In this document: positions 17,725 to 26,248 of the stretch, one piece after another | Layout: every line of letters begins with the position of its first letter | How positions within the stretch are numbered: position 1 is the stretch's first letter | Assembly: GCF_947077775.1 (NCBI RefSeq) | Contig: NZ_CAMTTE010000001.1 | Span: forward strand, 992,001 to 1,056,000 | DNA: 64,000 bases | Source: Salinibacter pepae | GTDB taxonomy: Bacteria > Bacteroidota > Rhodothermia > Rhodothermales > Salinibacteraceae | Direction of reading: 5' to 3' | Notes under the pieces: model-generated | What the model was told of the DNA's origin: nothing | Seen by the model: the letters and a program-made list of their open reading frames with translations, nothing else | The model's database searches: none | Translations under genes and position numbers: made by a program

Positions 17725-17763
17725 AGGAGGTCGCGCCCGTCCGCCGGGTCGACCTCCTTTTCT
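17725..17763 (+). terminator. rho-independent terminator
   Basis: A 9-bp perfect stem, aggaggtcg (17725-17733) with cgacctcct (17750-17758), has a 16-nt GC-rich loop and is followed by TTTTCT. It ends the transcript of the small acidic protein gene 40 bp after its stop codon. Confidence 0.8.
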
Positions 17764-17831
17764 ATCGGTGTCGGGCCTTCCTTGTCGGGACGTCATTGTG
17801 CCCGTTGGGCGCCGTTCCCGCCGGCCCAGCA

Positions 17832-18332
17832 CTACCACCCGGCGCTTGACGATTCCGGGCCCGACGGCTTCTCCCCTGACGGCCCGGCGGTCGTGGAGGC
17901 GGGGCCTGCCGGGTACGAGACGATCTCCAGCCGCACCTCCGCGAGCCCGTCGCGGATCATGTCCAGGCGCCCGGCGGCCGCCTTCGAAAGGTCGATGATG
18001 CGCCCGTCCTTGAACGGCCCCCGGTCGTTGATGCGCACAACGACGGACGGCTGCGCAGGCGCGTCGATGCGGGTGGCACGGACCCGCGTCCCGAACGGCA
18101 GGCTGCGGTGGGCGGCCGTGAGCCCCTGGTGGTCGTATATCTCTCCGTTGGCCGTCGTTCGGCCCACGAACTTGTCCGCGTAGTAGCTGGCAATCCCCTG
18201 CGCCTCGGGAAGCCCCTGTTCCCCCACGTGCTGCGTTGAGCCACACCCTGCCAGCACCCCGCACAGCAGAAGCAAGGCCCAGCGGGGCCCTGCCCAGGCG
18301 TCCCTCACGGCCGGGTGCGATCGAATCCCCAT
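17832..18332 (-). CDS. RlpA-like septal-ring lipoprotein
   Basis: A 166-residue lipoprotein with a signal peptide ending in the lipobox LAGC (about residues 28-31). The remainder is one RlpA-like double-psi beta-barrel domain: [22 protein letters not shown], then [41 protein letters not shown] and a closing VRLEIVSYP. The Glu of NGE, the nearby Asp and the His of AAHRSLPFG are the positions implicated in RlpA lytic transglycosylase activity on denuded peptidoglycan. There is no C-terminal SPOR domain, so septal targeting would need another route. The start at 18332 gives the signal peptide; the upstream in-frame ATG at 18530 does not. Confidence 0.9.
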   Translation of the reverse strand: MGIRSHPAVRDAWAGPRWALLLLCGVLAGCGSTQHVGEQGLPEAQGIASYYADKFVGRTTANGEIYDHQGLTAAHRSLPFGTRVRATRIDAPAQPSVVVRINDRGPFKDGRIIDLSKAAAGRLDMIRDGLAEVRLEIVSYPAGPASTTAGPSGEKPSGPESSSAGW

Positions 18333-18603
18333 GGGCTGTGCGCAGGGCGGAATTTTGAAAGCGGTTGCTGTCCGTCGAAAAGCAGTGCCAGACCCAAGGT
18401 TCCCCACCCCGGCCCGGTCTCTCTCCGGCCCAGAGCGCCCTGAGCCCGACACAACGGGTGCCCGTCGGCGCCCGCACCGTCGTTCGTTGAAACGTTTGCT
18501 ACTAATTTGAAGTGCGCCTTCAGAAGCCATCTTGAGCGGAACCGAGCCCGATGCCGCATTTTCAAGAATTTCCGCCTTCTGACCTAGTTGCCTCCCCCTT
18601 CAC

Positions 18604-21108
18604 ATGCTCGGCACGATCGGCGAGCTTCTCCTTCTGAGCGCCTTCGTAACGTGTGGCGTGTCGGCCGTCGCCTTCTTCTGGGCCGCCCGGACCGACGAGG
18701 ACAAGCGCGCGGCCAGCACCTGGAAGCGGGCCGGCCGCTGGGCCTGGGGCGCCATGAGCACGGCCGTGGGGGCCGCCTCCGGGCTCCTCTGGTACATGCT
18801 TCTTACGCACCAGTACCAGTACGCCTACGTCTACCAGCAGTCGTCGAACGACCTGCCGCTGAATTACCTCTTCTCTACGTTCTGGGCGGGGCAGGAAGGC
18901 TCGTTCCTCTTCTGGATCCTCATGATGTGCGTCGTGGGGGGGCTCCTCATCGCGTACGTCCAGCGGGAGTACGAAACCCCAGTGATGGCCATCGTGGGGC
19001 TGTGCCAGCTGTTCCTCCTGTCGATGGTCGTGGGGCTGCAGTTCGGCCCCGTTGAGATCGGCTCCTCCCCGTTCATGACGCTGCCGGAGAAGTTTGCCGA
19101 CGCACCCATCTTTCAGCAAAACCCGGGCTTCGTGCCGGCAGACGGGCAGGGCCTCAACGACCTGCTCCAGAACCCCTGGATGACGATCCATCCGCCCGTG
19201 CTCTTCCTCGGCTTCTCGGCGATGGTGGTGCCGTTTGCCTTTGCCCTCGCGGCGCTGTGGAAGAAGCGCTACACGCAGTGGGTGCGCCCGGCCCTGCCGT
19301 GGACGCTCTTCGCCGTCATGGCGCTGGGCGTGGCCATCGCGATGGGCGGGTACTGGGCCTACGTCACGCTCTCGTTCGGTGGGTACTGGGCGTGGGACCC
19401 CGTCGAAAATTCGTCGCTCGTCCCCTGGCTGCTGGGCGTGGCCGCCTTCCACACGATGCTGGTGCAGAAGAAGAGTGGGTCGAGCCAGAAGGCCTCGCTC
19501 CTCCTCTCCATCGCGGCGTACCTGTTCGTCATCTACTCCACGTTCCTCACGCGGAGCGGGATTTTGGGGGACGTGTCGGTGCACTCGTTCGTGAGCCTCG
19601 GCCTCTACAATCAGCTGCTGCTCTGGATCGCCACCCTCGGCGTCCTGGGCATCGGGCTGTTCACGTACCGGTACGGCGAACTGCCCGTGCCCGACGAGGA
19701 GCCGCGCACCCTCTCCCGCGAGTTCATGATCCTCTGCGGATCGGTCCTGCTCACGGCCACGGCCGCCGTCATCATTCTCGGCACCAGCGCGCCCATCTTC
19801 GGCCAGATCTTCCGGGACAACCCGTCGGCCGTGCCGCAGTCGTTTTACAACCAGTGGACGCTGCCCCTGGCGCTCGGCTTCGTGTTTCTTGCCGGGCTCG
19901 GCCAGCTCTTCTGGTGGAAAAAGATGGACGTGGCGACGGTGAACCGGGTTCTGCTGAAGCCGCTCGCCCTGGCCACCGCGAGCACCATCGCCGTGCTCAT
20001 TCTGACGCCGTTCGCGGAGCAGGCGCTCGTCATCCCGGCGGGAACCGGAGCCGCCCCCCAGACGGCCTCGGCCAGCCTCACGGGAAGCCTGGCCGACTTC
20101 TGGGCGGCGTACGGACAGGCCCTGCAGATGCTGCTTCTGCTCTTCGTGGGCTTCTTTTCGCTTTTCGGCAACGGGGCTGTGCTCTGGCGCATTCTTCGGG
20201 GCAACCCCCGGATGGCCGGCGGGGCGCTCTCGCACGTTGGCTTCGCCCTCATCATCCTCGGCATCATCGCGTCCAATGGCTTTGACCAGGCCCTCCCCCG
20301 CATCGGCGAGCCCACGGCGGCGGACGAGGACAAGATGCCGCGCGAGAACTTCGTGGTGGCCAAGGGCCAGACGCGCGTCGTGAACGGGTACCGGGTCACC
20401 TACGAGGGCAGGACGACGACCGATCGGGGCCGCGGCCAGTACATCTTGGACGTGCGCGACCCGCAGGGCCGCACCCACACGTTCAACCCTGTGGCGTACC
20501 AGGGCAGCAACGACCAGTGGTTCAAGCACCCGGACGTGAAGGCCTTCCTGGAGAAGGATCTCTTTGTCGCCGTGACGCCGAAGGCGGCAACGGGCGTCGC
20601 CCAGGACGAGGGCCCGCCCGGCGGCGAGTTTCAGCTCGTGGACGGCGACTCGACCACCCTCGGGGACCGGGAGTACGCGGTCGCCTTCCACGGATTCGAG
20701 GTCCTGAAGGGCCCGGAGGGGGCCATGGAGGCGACGGCGACCGACGCCCGCGTGCCGGACGACGCGCAGATGGCCGTGGGGGCCCGCCTTCGGGTCACCA
20801 ACCTCGATACCCGAGAGACCCGGTCGCTCATGCCCATCTACCTCGTGATGAACGACAACTCGCAGCAGTACATCGAGAACCGAATCGCGGACTGGGACCT
20901 CCGAATGAGCTTTACCGAGATGGACGCGAACAGCGGCGAGGCGACCTTCGCCGTAGAGGGCGTCGACGTGATGCCCGAGAACTGGGTGGTGGTGCAGGCC
21001 TACACGAAGCCCCTCATCAGCGTCCTCTGGGGCGGCATTATCATTCTCACGCTCGGCTTCGTCGTCTCCATCGGGCGCCGTGTGCAGGACATCCGGTTCC
21101 GGCGATGA
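18604..21108 (+). CDS. ccmF: cytochrome c-type biogenesis protein CcmF/CcsA family
   Basis: An 834-residue polytopic membrane protein of the heme lyase family that attaches heme to apocytochrome c. The heme-handling WWD signature is visible in FGGYWAWDPVENSSLVPWL (about residues 257-275), with the flanking histidine-containing segments WMTIHPPVLFLG (about 195-206) and DVSVHSFVSLG (about 323-333). Ten or more hydrophobic helices precede a large C-terminal periplasmic domain (about 570-810) and a last helix (VLWGGIIILTLGFVVSIG). It is longer than E. coli CcmF (about 650 aa), mainly because of that domain. No other ccm gene is in the window. Confidence 0.92.
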   Translation: MLGTIGELLLLSAFVTCGVSAVAFFWAARTDEDKRAASTWKRAGRWAWGAMSTAVGAASGLLWYMLLTHQYQYAYVYQQSSNDLPLNYLFSTFWAGQEGSFLFWILMMCVVGGLLIAYVQREYETPVMAIVGLCQLFLLSMVVGLQFGPVEIGSSPFMTLPEKFADAPIFQQNPGFVPADGQGLNDLLQNPWMTIHPPVLFLGFSAMVVPFAFALAALWKKRYTQWVRPALPWTLFAVMALGVAIAMGGYWAYVTLSFGGYWAWDPVENSSLVPWLLGVAAFHTMLVQKKSGSSQKASLLLSIAAYLFVIYSTFLTRSGILGDVSVHSFVSLGLYNQLLLWIATLGVLGIGLFTYRYGELPVPDEEPRTLSREFMILCGSVLLTATAAVIILGTSAPIFGQIFRDNPSAVPQSFYNQWTLPLALGFVFLAGLGQLFWWKKMDVATVNRVLLKPLALATASTIAVLILTPFAEQALVIPAGTGAAPQTASASLTGSLADFWAAYGQALQMLLLLFVGFFSLFGNGAVLWRILRGNPRMAGGALSHVGFALIILGIIASNGFDQALPRIGEPTAADEDKMPRENFVVAKGQTRVVNGYRVTYEGRTTTDRGRGQYILDVRDPQGRTHTFNPVAYQGSNDQWFKHPDVKAFLEKDLFVAVTPKAATGVAQDEGPPGGEFQLVDGDSTTLGDREYAVAFHGFEVLKGPEGAMEATATDARVPDDAQMAVGARLRVTNLDTRETRSLMPIYLVMNDNSQQYIENRIADWDLRMSFTEMDANSGEATFAVEGVDVMPENWVVVQAYTKPLISVLWGGIIILTLGFVVSIGRRVQDIRFRR

Positions 21109-21254
21109 CCGGCTCCTGTCTGCGAACCATGGGCATGGCGCATCGCTGGAGGCCGTCTATATCGGTTTCGCAGTGTCGTGAGTCATGCGTTGTGAGTCAC
21201 GTATCACGAGTACGCCTCCGTCGCATGGTCGGCAGTTCGGAAAATATATACCGG

Positions 21255-21300
21255 ACCCACTCATGACCCACCAACTCATGACTTATCAACTCATGACTCA
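21255..21300 (+). repeat. three 15-bp direct repeats abutting a start codon
   Basis: The core tcatgac recurs at 21261, 21276 and 21291 with exact 15-bp spacing, in units close to ccaactcatgactta, ending directly at the ATG of the SRPBCC gene (21301). Related sequence (gtgagtcatgcgttgtgagtcacg) lies at about 21178-21203. The array occupies the place where a ribosome binding site would be. Confidence 0.75.
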
Positions 21301-21735
21301 ATGCTAACCGTTCGCGAGCACATCGACCTCTCTCCGCCGGTGGAGCGGGTGTTTGACTTCATGGATGCCCCCGCCCACCAGGCGCGTATTACCCCGAGTC
21401 TGTCGGACTCGACGCTCCTCGAGCGACTGCCGAACGGCGGCTCTCGGGCCCACTACGTCTACCGGATCCTCGGACTGTCGTTTTCCGGCGAGGTCCGCGC
21501 GACCGACTACGTGCCGAACGAGCGCATCGTCTGGAGCATGACGGGCGACCTTCAAGGCACCCTTCGATGGTACTTTGAGCCCATCGACGGTGGGTGCCAC
21601 TTCACCTACGCAGCGACGTATCAGGTTCCGGGGCCGACCCTGCTGCAACCACTGGCCCGGCCGCTCATCCGGCGCTACAACGAACGCGAAGTTCAGGCCC
21701 TTCTACACAATCTGGAGGCGCAGGTCACGTCGTAA
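21301..21735 (+). CDS. SRPBCC-family protein (polyketide cyclase/dehydrase-like)
   Basis: A 144-residue START/Bet v1-like protein. It begins with the typical VREHIDLSPPVERVFDFMDAPAHQARITPSL and continues with alternating beta strands (HYVYRILGLSFSGEVRATDYVPNERIVWSM, split here by turns), CHFTYAATYQVPGP and a long C-terminal helix (RPLIRRYNEREVQALLHNLEAQV). Such proteins bind hydrophobic ligands in a central cavity; the ligand is unknown. No cysteine or catalytic signature is visible. The start codon follows a tandem repeat and lacks an obvious Shine-Dalgarno sequence. Confidence 0.8.
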   Translation: MLTVREHIDLSPPVERVFDFMDAPAHQARITPSLSDSTLLERLPNGGSRAHYVYRILGLSFSGEVRATDYVPNERIVWSMTGDLQGTLRWYFEPIDGGCHFTYAATYQVPGPTLLQPLARPLIRRYNEREVQALLHNLEAQVTS

Positions 21736-22151
21736 CCCCCAGGCACTTCCTCTTCTCCTGGGCACCTGTGCACAAGCCCCCTCTGGTACTCCCCCCGTTT
21801 GCTCCCCCTCCATCGTGAATACACAATGAACTTAAAATTTTCTTGCACCTCAGATAAACAAATTTCTGAGTTCCATTGGAGAAAAGAATAAATACGTTTG
21901 CCATACGGTGCGTTTTGTTCGATTTTCTTCGTACCGGAAGCGCTTCGTATCAGAGGATCTTCCGTCTCGAACATACCGCCCCGCTTCTCTTCTATCCTTG
22001 ACACCGCATTCCATGTCCCTCTAATTGGGGTTCACGCTCAACGGACGCCCCATCCACAACGATGATGTCTTCCTCGCACTCCATCCTCTTGGGATTTGGT
22101 CTGGGCCCTCCCTCTGTTCAGGGAGACCGGGCCTCCGTGGGTCGTTCGATC
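21736..22151. other. AT-rich intergenic region upstream of the ilv leader
   Basis: No credible gene. From about 21820 to 21960 the base composition is markedly AT-rich compared with everything around it (for example aacttaaaattttcttgc). A TAnnTTTG match (tacgtttg, 21893-21900) resembles the Bacteroidetes -7 element but has no clear TTTG partner. A better promoter lies at 21998-22025. Confidence 0.6.
21998..22025 (+). promoter_or_regulatory. predicted sigma70-like promoter of the ilvB operon
   Basis: A perfect -35 TTGACA (21998-22003), a 16-bp spacer and TCTAAT (22020-22025, five of six matches to TATAAT). Transcription would start near 22032. That gives about 140 nt before the leader reading frame and about 480 nt before ilvB. 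Confidence 0.55.
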
Positions 22152-22169
22152 ATGCACGAAGGGATTTCC

Positions 22170-22244
22170 GTGACGGGACGCGTGCCGACCGTGCTTCGGC
22201 GTTCGGTGCGCGTCCTTCTTCTTATTGCGATTCTTGCGGACTAA
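22170..22244 (+). CDS. putative ilv leader peptide rich in Val/Leu/Ile
   Basis: A 24-codon frame from GTG 22170 to TAA 22242-22244 (MTGRVPTVLRRSVRVLLLIAILAD); an in-frame ATG at 22152 would make it 30 codons. Ten of the last 17 codons specify Val, Leu or Ile, in the run VLRRSVRVLLLIAIL. All five leucines are CTT and both isoleucines ATT, although ilvB just downstream mainly uses CTC/CTG and ATC. A purine-rich ribosome-binding-like stretch, gaaggga (22159-22165 region), precedes the GTG by about 6 nt. Leader peptides of this composition control ilv and leu operons by stalling when the charged tRNAs are scarce. The context (first gene ilvB, structured RNA between) fits that role; translation is not shown. 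Confidence 0.6.
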   Translation: MTGRVPTVLRRSVRVLLLIAILAD

Positions 22245-22268
22245 CAACCGACCGCCAATCCCTTCCCA

Positions 22269-22485
22269 GCGATGACATCAGGTATCGTGCGGCGCCGAGG
22301 GGATTGGCCCCTCAGCCCCCACGCCCCGATGCCTGTGCCCTTGTCCAGCGTCATCGCATTCCGCCTGTGTGCCTCCGTCGGGCCCGCCGTGTACCCGTCT
22401 AGCGTCTCGGCGGCCTACACGGCATCGGGGCGTGTGCGAGGGAGAAGGGGGTCGCGCGCGCCGTCCCTCCCCGCGACGTTTCTCC
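22269..22485 (+). promoter_or_regulatory. structured leader RNA with competing hairpins upstream of ilvB
   Basis: Perfect inverted repeats visible by eye: gcgatgac 22269-22276 with gtcatcgc 22350-22357 (S1); gagggg 22297-22302 with cccctc 22308-22313 (S2); cacgccccgatgcc 22320-22333 with ggcatcggggcgtg 22421-22434 (S3, 14 bp); gccgtgta 22386-22393 with tacacggc 22416-22423 (S4); ggagaa 22441-22446 with ttctcc 22480-22485 enclosing gtcgcg/cgcgac (S5). S3 and S4 share bases 22421-22423. S1 and S3 interleave, so S1 plus S4 excludes S3. This is the layout of an attenuator switch between the leader peptide and ilvB. S5 has no U-tract, so it is not a canonical terminator. Confidence 0.55.
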
Positions 22486-22511
22486 GACACTAGGCCGACC
22501 CGGACCGACCG

Positions 22512-24305
22512 ATGCCGACCGACACCATGCCGTCTTCCGATGCAGCCGCTCCCCCCTCAAACGGCGCGTCGGACGCGCCCATTCTGAAGGGCTCCGAAAT
22601 TTTCGTCCGTGCCCTCGAGGAAGAAGGCGTGGACCGCGTCTTCGGCCATCCGGGCGGGGCCGTCATCAAGATCTACGACGCGATGGAGCGCATCCAGCCG
22701 TCGTACGACCACGTCCTCGTCCGGCACGAGCAGGGTGGCACCCACGCCGCCGAGGGCTACGCGAAGGCCACCGGGCGGGTGGGCACCATGCTCGCCACGA
22801 GCGGGCCCGGGGCCACCAACACCGTGACGGGCATCGCGGACGCGTATCTCGACTCGGTCCCCATCGTCGTGTTCACCGGCCAGGTGTCCACCCACCTGAT
22901 CGGCAACGACAGCTTTCAGGAGACCGACACGACGGGCGTCACCCGCAGCATCACGAAGCACAACTTCCTGGTGCGGGACGTGAATAATCTGGCCTCGACG
23001 GTGAAGCAGGCCTACCACATCGCCCGCACGGGCCGTCCGGGCCCCGTCGTGGTGGACCTTCCGAAGGACGTACAGATGGACGAGGCGCCGTTCGCGTATC
23101 CGGAGGCGCCGGGGCTGGACGGGTACTCCGTGCCCGGCGCCGCCGCGCCGACGCAGGTGGACCGCGCGGCCAAGATGATTGAGGAGGCCGAGAAGCCGCT
23201 CCTGTACGTGGGGGGCGGGACGATCAACGCCGACGCGCCGGAGGTGCTCACGGAGCTCGCCCGCGCGGCCAACCTCCCGGTCACCACCACCCTGCACGGC
23301 CTGGGCGCCTTCCCCGAGACGGACGACCTCGCGCTCGGCTGGCTCGGCATGCACGGCTTCTACCACACGAACATGGCCGTGCAGAACGCCGACCTCATCA
23401 TGGCCGTCGGCGCCCGCTTCGACGACCGCGTCACCGGCGACGTGGACGAATGGACGCCGAACGCCAAAATCATCCACGTCGACATCGACCCGTCGTGCAT
23501 CTCCAAAAACGTGTACGCCGACTGCGCGCTCATCGGCGACGCGCAGGCGGTCCTGCAGCAGCTGCTCCCCAAGGTAGAGCCGAAGGACACGTCGGACTGG
23601 CTCAGTCAGATTGACGAATGGCGGGGCGAGTGTCCGCCCTACGAGTACGACGAGCCGGAGGAGGACGACGTGATCGCGCCGGAGTCCGTCGTGGAGGCGC
23701 TCTACGAGAAGACGCAGGGCGACGCGGTGATGGTGACGGACGTGGGACAGCATCAGATGTGGGTCTGCCAGTACTACAAGTTCGGCCGGACCCGCTCGCA
23801 CGTCAGCTCCGGCGGCCTCGGCACCATGGGCTTCGGCCTGCCGGCGGCGATGGGCGCGGCCTTCGGGATGCGCGAGGGACGCGACCTCGACGTCGTCTGC
23901 GTGAGTGGCGACGGCGGCTTCGTGATGAACGCGCAGGAGCTGAGCGTGGCGGCCCGGCACGGCCTGCCCCTCAAGATCGCCGTGATCAACAACAACTACC
24001 TCGGCATGGTGCGGCAGTGGCAGTCCCTCTTCCACGAGGACCGCTTCAGCCACACGGACCTCAAACCCACGAACCCCGACTTCGTGACGCTCGCGGAGGC
24101 GCACCACTGCGTCGGCCTGCGGGCCCGTTCGCCCGACGAGGTGGGCGACGTGATCGACGAGGCCTGGACCGTGGACGACCGGCCCGTCGTGATGGAATTC
24201 CAGGTGCCAAAGGAGGAGATGGTCTTCCCCATGGTGCCCGCCGGCGCCGCCAGCGACGACATGCTCACGGAGATGTTCGACAAGGAGAAGATGGCGGATA
24301 AGTGA
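22512..24305 (+). CDS. ilvB: acetolactate synthase large (catalytic) subunit
   Basis: ThDP- and FAD-dependent enzyme making 2-acetolactate from two pyruvates (Val/Leu branch) or 2-aceto-2-hydroxybutyrate from pyruvate and 2-oxobutyrate (Ile branch). The 597-residue protein has VFGHPGGAVIKIYDAM near residue 43, the catalytic glutamate Glu73 in VRHEQGGTHAAEGYA, GPGATNTVTGIADAY, and the ThDP/Mg motif GDGGFVMNAQEL...NNNYLGMV (about 466-496). The first 20 residues are Ser/Ala/Pro-rich and non-conserved. The start at 22512 (MPTDTM) lacks a clear Shine-Dalgarno sequence. It heads the branched-chain array and is preceded by the leader described above; ilvN follows. Confidence 0.97.
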   Translation: MPTDTMPSSDAAAPPSNGASDAPILKGSEIFVRALEEEGVDRVFGHPGGAVIKIYDAMERIQPSYDHVLVRHEQGGTHAAEGYAKATGRVGTMLATSGPGATNTVTGIADAYLDSVPIVVFTGQVSTHLIGNDSFQETDTTGVTRSITKHNFLVRDVNNLASTVKQAYHIARTGRPGPVVVDLPKDVQMDEAPFAYPEAPGLDGYSVPGAAAPTQVDRAAKMIEEAEKPLLYVGGGTINADAPEVLTELARAANLPVTTTLHGLGAFPETDDLALGWLGMHGFYHTNMAVQNADLIMAVGARFDDRVTGDVDEWTPNAKIIHVDIDPSCISKNVYADCALIGDAQAVLQQLLPKVEPKDTSDWLSQIDEWRGECPPYEYDEPEEDDVIAPESVVEALYEKTQGDAVMVTDVGQHQMWVCQYYKFGRTRSHVSSGGLGTMGFGLPAAMGAAFGMREGRDLDVVCVSGDGGFVMNAQELSVAARHGLPLKIAVINNNYLGMVRQWQSLFHEDRFSHTDLKPTNPDFVTLAEAHHCVGLRARSPDEVGDVIDEAWTVDDRPVVMEFQVPKEEMVFPMVPAGAASDDMLTEMFDKEKMADK

Positions 24306-24367
24306 CGAGTGATGCGTGAAGACGTGAGGCTACCCCTCATCACGCATCACGTTTCACGCATCACGCC
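24302..24367. repeat. family A inverted repeat, ilvB/ilvN junction
   Basis: Left arm gatgcgtgaagacgtga (24311-24327) pairs with tcacgtttcacgcatc (24347-24362) with one bulged base, around a loop containing gaggctacccctc. Further copies of the unit tcacgcatcacg flank it. The element begins within a few bases of the ilvB stop codon. Confidence 0.85.
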
Positions 24368-24416
24368 TCCTGCCCCCCTCCCCAGAATATTTCTCCGCAT
24401 CAACAGAATTGATCGT

Positions 24417-25067
24417 ATGTCCGACGAAGACACGCTGACCCGCCAACAGATCCGCCGGAAGCGCAAGTTTGGCGAGCCCCTCCTGCCGGAAGAGGAAGAC
24501 GAGACCGACCAGGAGCACCGGCACATCCTGGCCGTCACGCTCGAAAACACGATCGGCGCGCTCAATCGCGTCACGAATCTCTTCTCGGCCCGCGGCTTCA
24601 ACCTGGAGAGCGTCGCCGTGGGCGAGACCAACGAGCCCGCCGTCGCCCGCCTCACGCTCGTCACGGTGGGCAACGACCGCATCGTGGCCCAGATTACGCG
24701 CCAGCTCGACAACCTCGTCAACACCTACGACGTCACCGACCTGACCGACGCGGAGCACGTGGAGCGGGAGCTCTGCCTGCTCAAGGTGCGGTACACCGAC
24801 GAGACGCGCCCGGAAATCCTGGACATCAAGGACATCTTCCGCGGGCGCGTCGTCAACGTGACGCCGGAGACGATGGTGCTGGAGGTCACCGGCCCGACGA
24901 AGAAGGTCACGGCCTTCATCGGCATGATGGAGGAGCACGGGATTGAAGAGGTCGCCCGCAGCGGGCAGGTCGCGATGCACCGCGCCCTGGAGTACGAGGC
25001 GCCCAATCCCCTCGCCTCCGCCGACGCTGATCCCTCCGCCAACGGCTCGACCCCGGACAACAAGTAG
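24417..25067 (+). CDS. ilvN: acetolactate synthase small (regulatory) subunit
   Basis: Regulatory subunit that activates IlvB and carries the valine feedback site. The 216-residue protein has an N-terminal ACT domain (about 38-110; [32 protein letters not shown], shown here in part as [19 protein letters not shown]) and the C-terminal ALS_ss_C domain ([55 protein letters not shown]). A charged N-terminal extension of about 30 residues precedes the ACT domain. The start at 24417 (MSDEDTLT) is preferred over 24309, which lies in the intergenic repeat. It is 111 bp after ilvB, and ilvC follows. Confidence 0.94.
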   Translation: MSDEDTLTRQQIRRKRKFGEPLLPEEEDETDQEHRHILAVTLENTIGALNRVTNLFSARGFNLESVAVGETNEPAVARLTLVTVGNDRIVAQITRQLDNLVNTYDVTDLTDAEHVERELCLLKVRYTDETRPEILDIKDIFRGRVVNVTPETMVLEVTGPTKKVTAFIGMMEEHGIEEVARSGQVAMHRALEYEAPNPLASADADPSANGSTPDNK

Positions 25068-25090
25068 TCTCTTACCGCCTGCCTTCCAGA

Positions 25091-25126
25091 ACACCCAACG
25101 CTCAACCCCCAACCCTCAACTCAATA
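25091..25126. repeat. family B repeat, ilvN/ilvC junction
   Basis: Short units related to cccaacgctcaacccc and aaccctcaactcaat fill the 36 bp just before the ilvC start. The same units, or their complement, occur near 39.7-39.9 kb and 57.1 kb. Confidence 0.65.
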
Positions 25127-26173
25127 ATGGACGTACACTACGACGCGGATCCGGCTCTCATCCACGACAAGCAGGTCGCCGTCATCGGCTACGGCAGCCA
25201 GGGCCACGCCCATGCGCTCAACCTGCACGACAGCGGCGTCGACGTGGCCGTGGGCCTGCGCCCCGGCTCCTCCTCCCGCCCGAAGGCCGAGCGGCAGGGC
25301 CTCCCGGCGATGGATGTCGGCGAGGCGGCCGCGTGGGGCGACGTGGTGATGCTCCTCATCCCCGACCAGCACCAGAAGGACGTCTACGAGGCGAAGATTG
25401 CGGAGCACATGACGCCCGGCACGGCCCTCGGCTTCGGCCACGGCTTCAACATCCACTACGACCGCATCGAGCCGCCCGAGGCGGTCGACGTCTTCATGGT
25501 GGCGCCCAAGTCGCCCGGCCACCTTGTCCGCCGTACCTATACGGACGGCAGCGGCGTGCCGTGCCTGGCGGCGGTCGACCAGGATGCCTCCGGCGGCGCA
25601 ATGGCCCTCGCCCTCAGCTACGCCGACGCGATTGGCGGCACCCACGCGGGCGTCATCGAGACGACCTTCAAGGACGAGACCGAAACCGACCTGTTCGGCG
25701 AGCAGGCCGTGCTCTGCGGCGGCTCGCAGGCCCTCATCCAGGCGGGCTTTGAAACGCTCGTCGACGCGGGCTACCCCGAAGAGCTGGCCTACTTTGAGTG
25801 CCTCCACGAGCTGAAGCTGATCGTGGACCTCTACTACGAGGGCGGCCTCGAGTACATGAACCACTCGGTGAGCGATACCGCCGAGTACGGGGGCCACACG
25901 CGCGGCCCCCGCGTGATCGACGACGCCGTGCGCGAGCAAATGCAGAAGATTCTCGAGGAGGTGCAGTCCGGCGACTTTGCCGACGAGTGGATCGAGGAGT
26001 ACGAGCAGGGCACCCCGCGGCTCCAAGACGAACGCGCGGCCCTGACGGAGCACCCGATCGAGCAGGTCGGCCGGACGCTGCGCGGCATGATGCCCTGGCT
26101 GGACGGCGACGAGGCGTCGGACGACGAGAGCGTCCCCGACGCGGCCGAGCAGGCCCCCACCCCGTCGAACTGA
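25127..26173 (+). CDS. ilvC: ketol-acid reductoisomerase (class I)
   Basis: Converts acetohydroxy acids to dihydroxy acids using NADPH and Mg in the Val/Ile/Leu pathway. The 348-residue protein has the Rossmann motif [17 protein letters not shown] (about 18-34), the cofactor-specificity loop [40 protein letters not shown] (catalytic His region), [13 protein letters not shown], and the C-terminal Mg-site glutamates in [10 protein letters not shown] and [19 protein letters not shown]. The Arg and Ser residues in the loop suggest NADPH preference. An acidic tail of about 25 residues ([10 protein letters not shown]) extends the usual C-terminus. It follows ilvN by 59 bp. Confidence 0.96.
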   Translation: MDVHYDADPALIHDKQVAVIGYGSQGHAHALNLHDSGVDVAVGLRPGSSSRPKAERQGLPAMDVGEAAAWGDVVMLLIPDQHQKDVYEAKIAEHMTPGTALGFGHGFNIHYDRIEPPEAVDVFMVAPKSPGHLVRRTYTDGSGVPCLAAVDQDASGGAMALALSYADAIGGTHAGVIETTFKDETETDLFGEQAVLCGGSQALIQAGFETLVDAGYPEELAYFECLHELKLIVDLYYEGGLEYMNHSVSDTAEYGGHTRGPRVIDDAVREQMQKILEEVQSGDFADEWIEEYEQGTPRLQDERAALTEHPIEQVGRTLRGMMPWLDGDEASDDESVPDAAEQAPTPSN

Positions 26174-26248
26174 CCGCCCGAAACGGCGCCAGAGTTCTAC
26201 CACCGCACGTCCTCAACGCAACGCAAACCCGGACGCTCACCGGTTGGC

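Noticed and set aside
18521-18581. Possible hairpin upstream of ccmF (cagaag / cttctg)
   Set aside because: Only 6 bp plus a separate 5-bp pair with a long loop; within chance.
21893-21900. TAnnTTTG element of the Bacteroidetes promoter type
   Set aside because: No TTTG partner at the right distance; the TTGACA/TCTAAT pair downstream is a better candidate.
21693-22004. Minus-strand frame of 103 codons in the AT-rich region
   Set aside because: No family resemblance or ribosome binding site, and it overlaps the end of the SRPBCC gene and the predicted ilv promoter.
22025-22402. Plus-strand frame of 125 codons across the ilv leader
   Set aside because: Its sequence is low-complexity and overlaps the paired RNA regions; the shorter frame ending in VLLLIAIL explains the region better.
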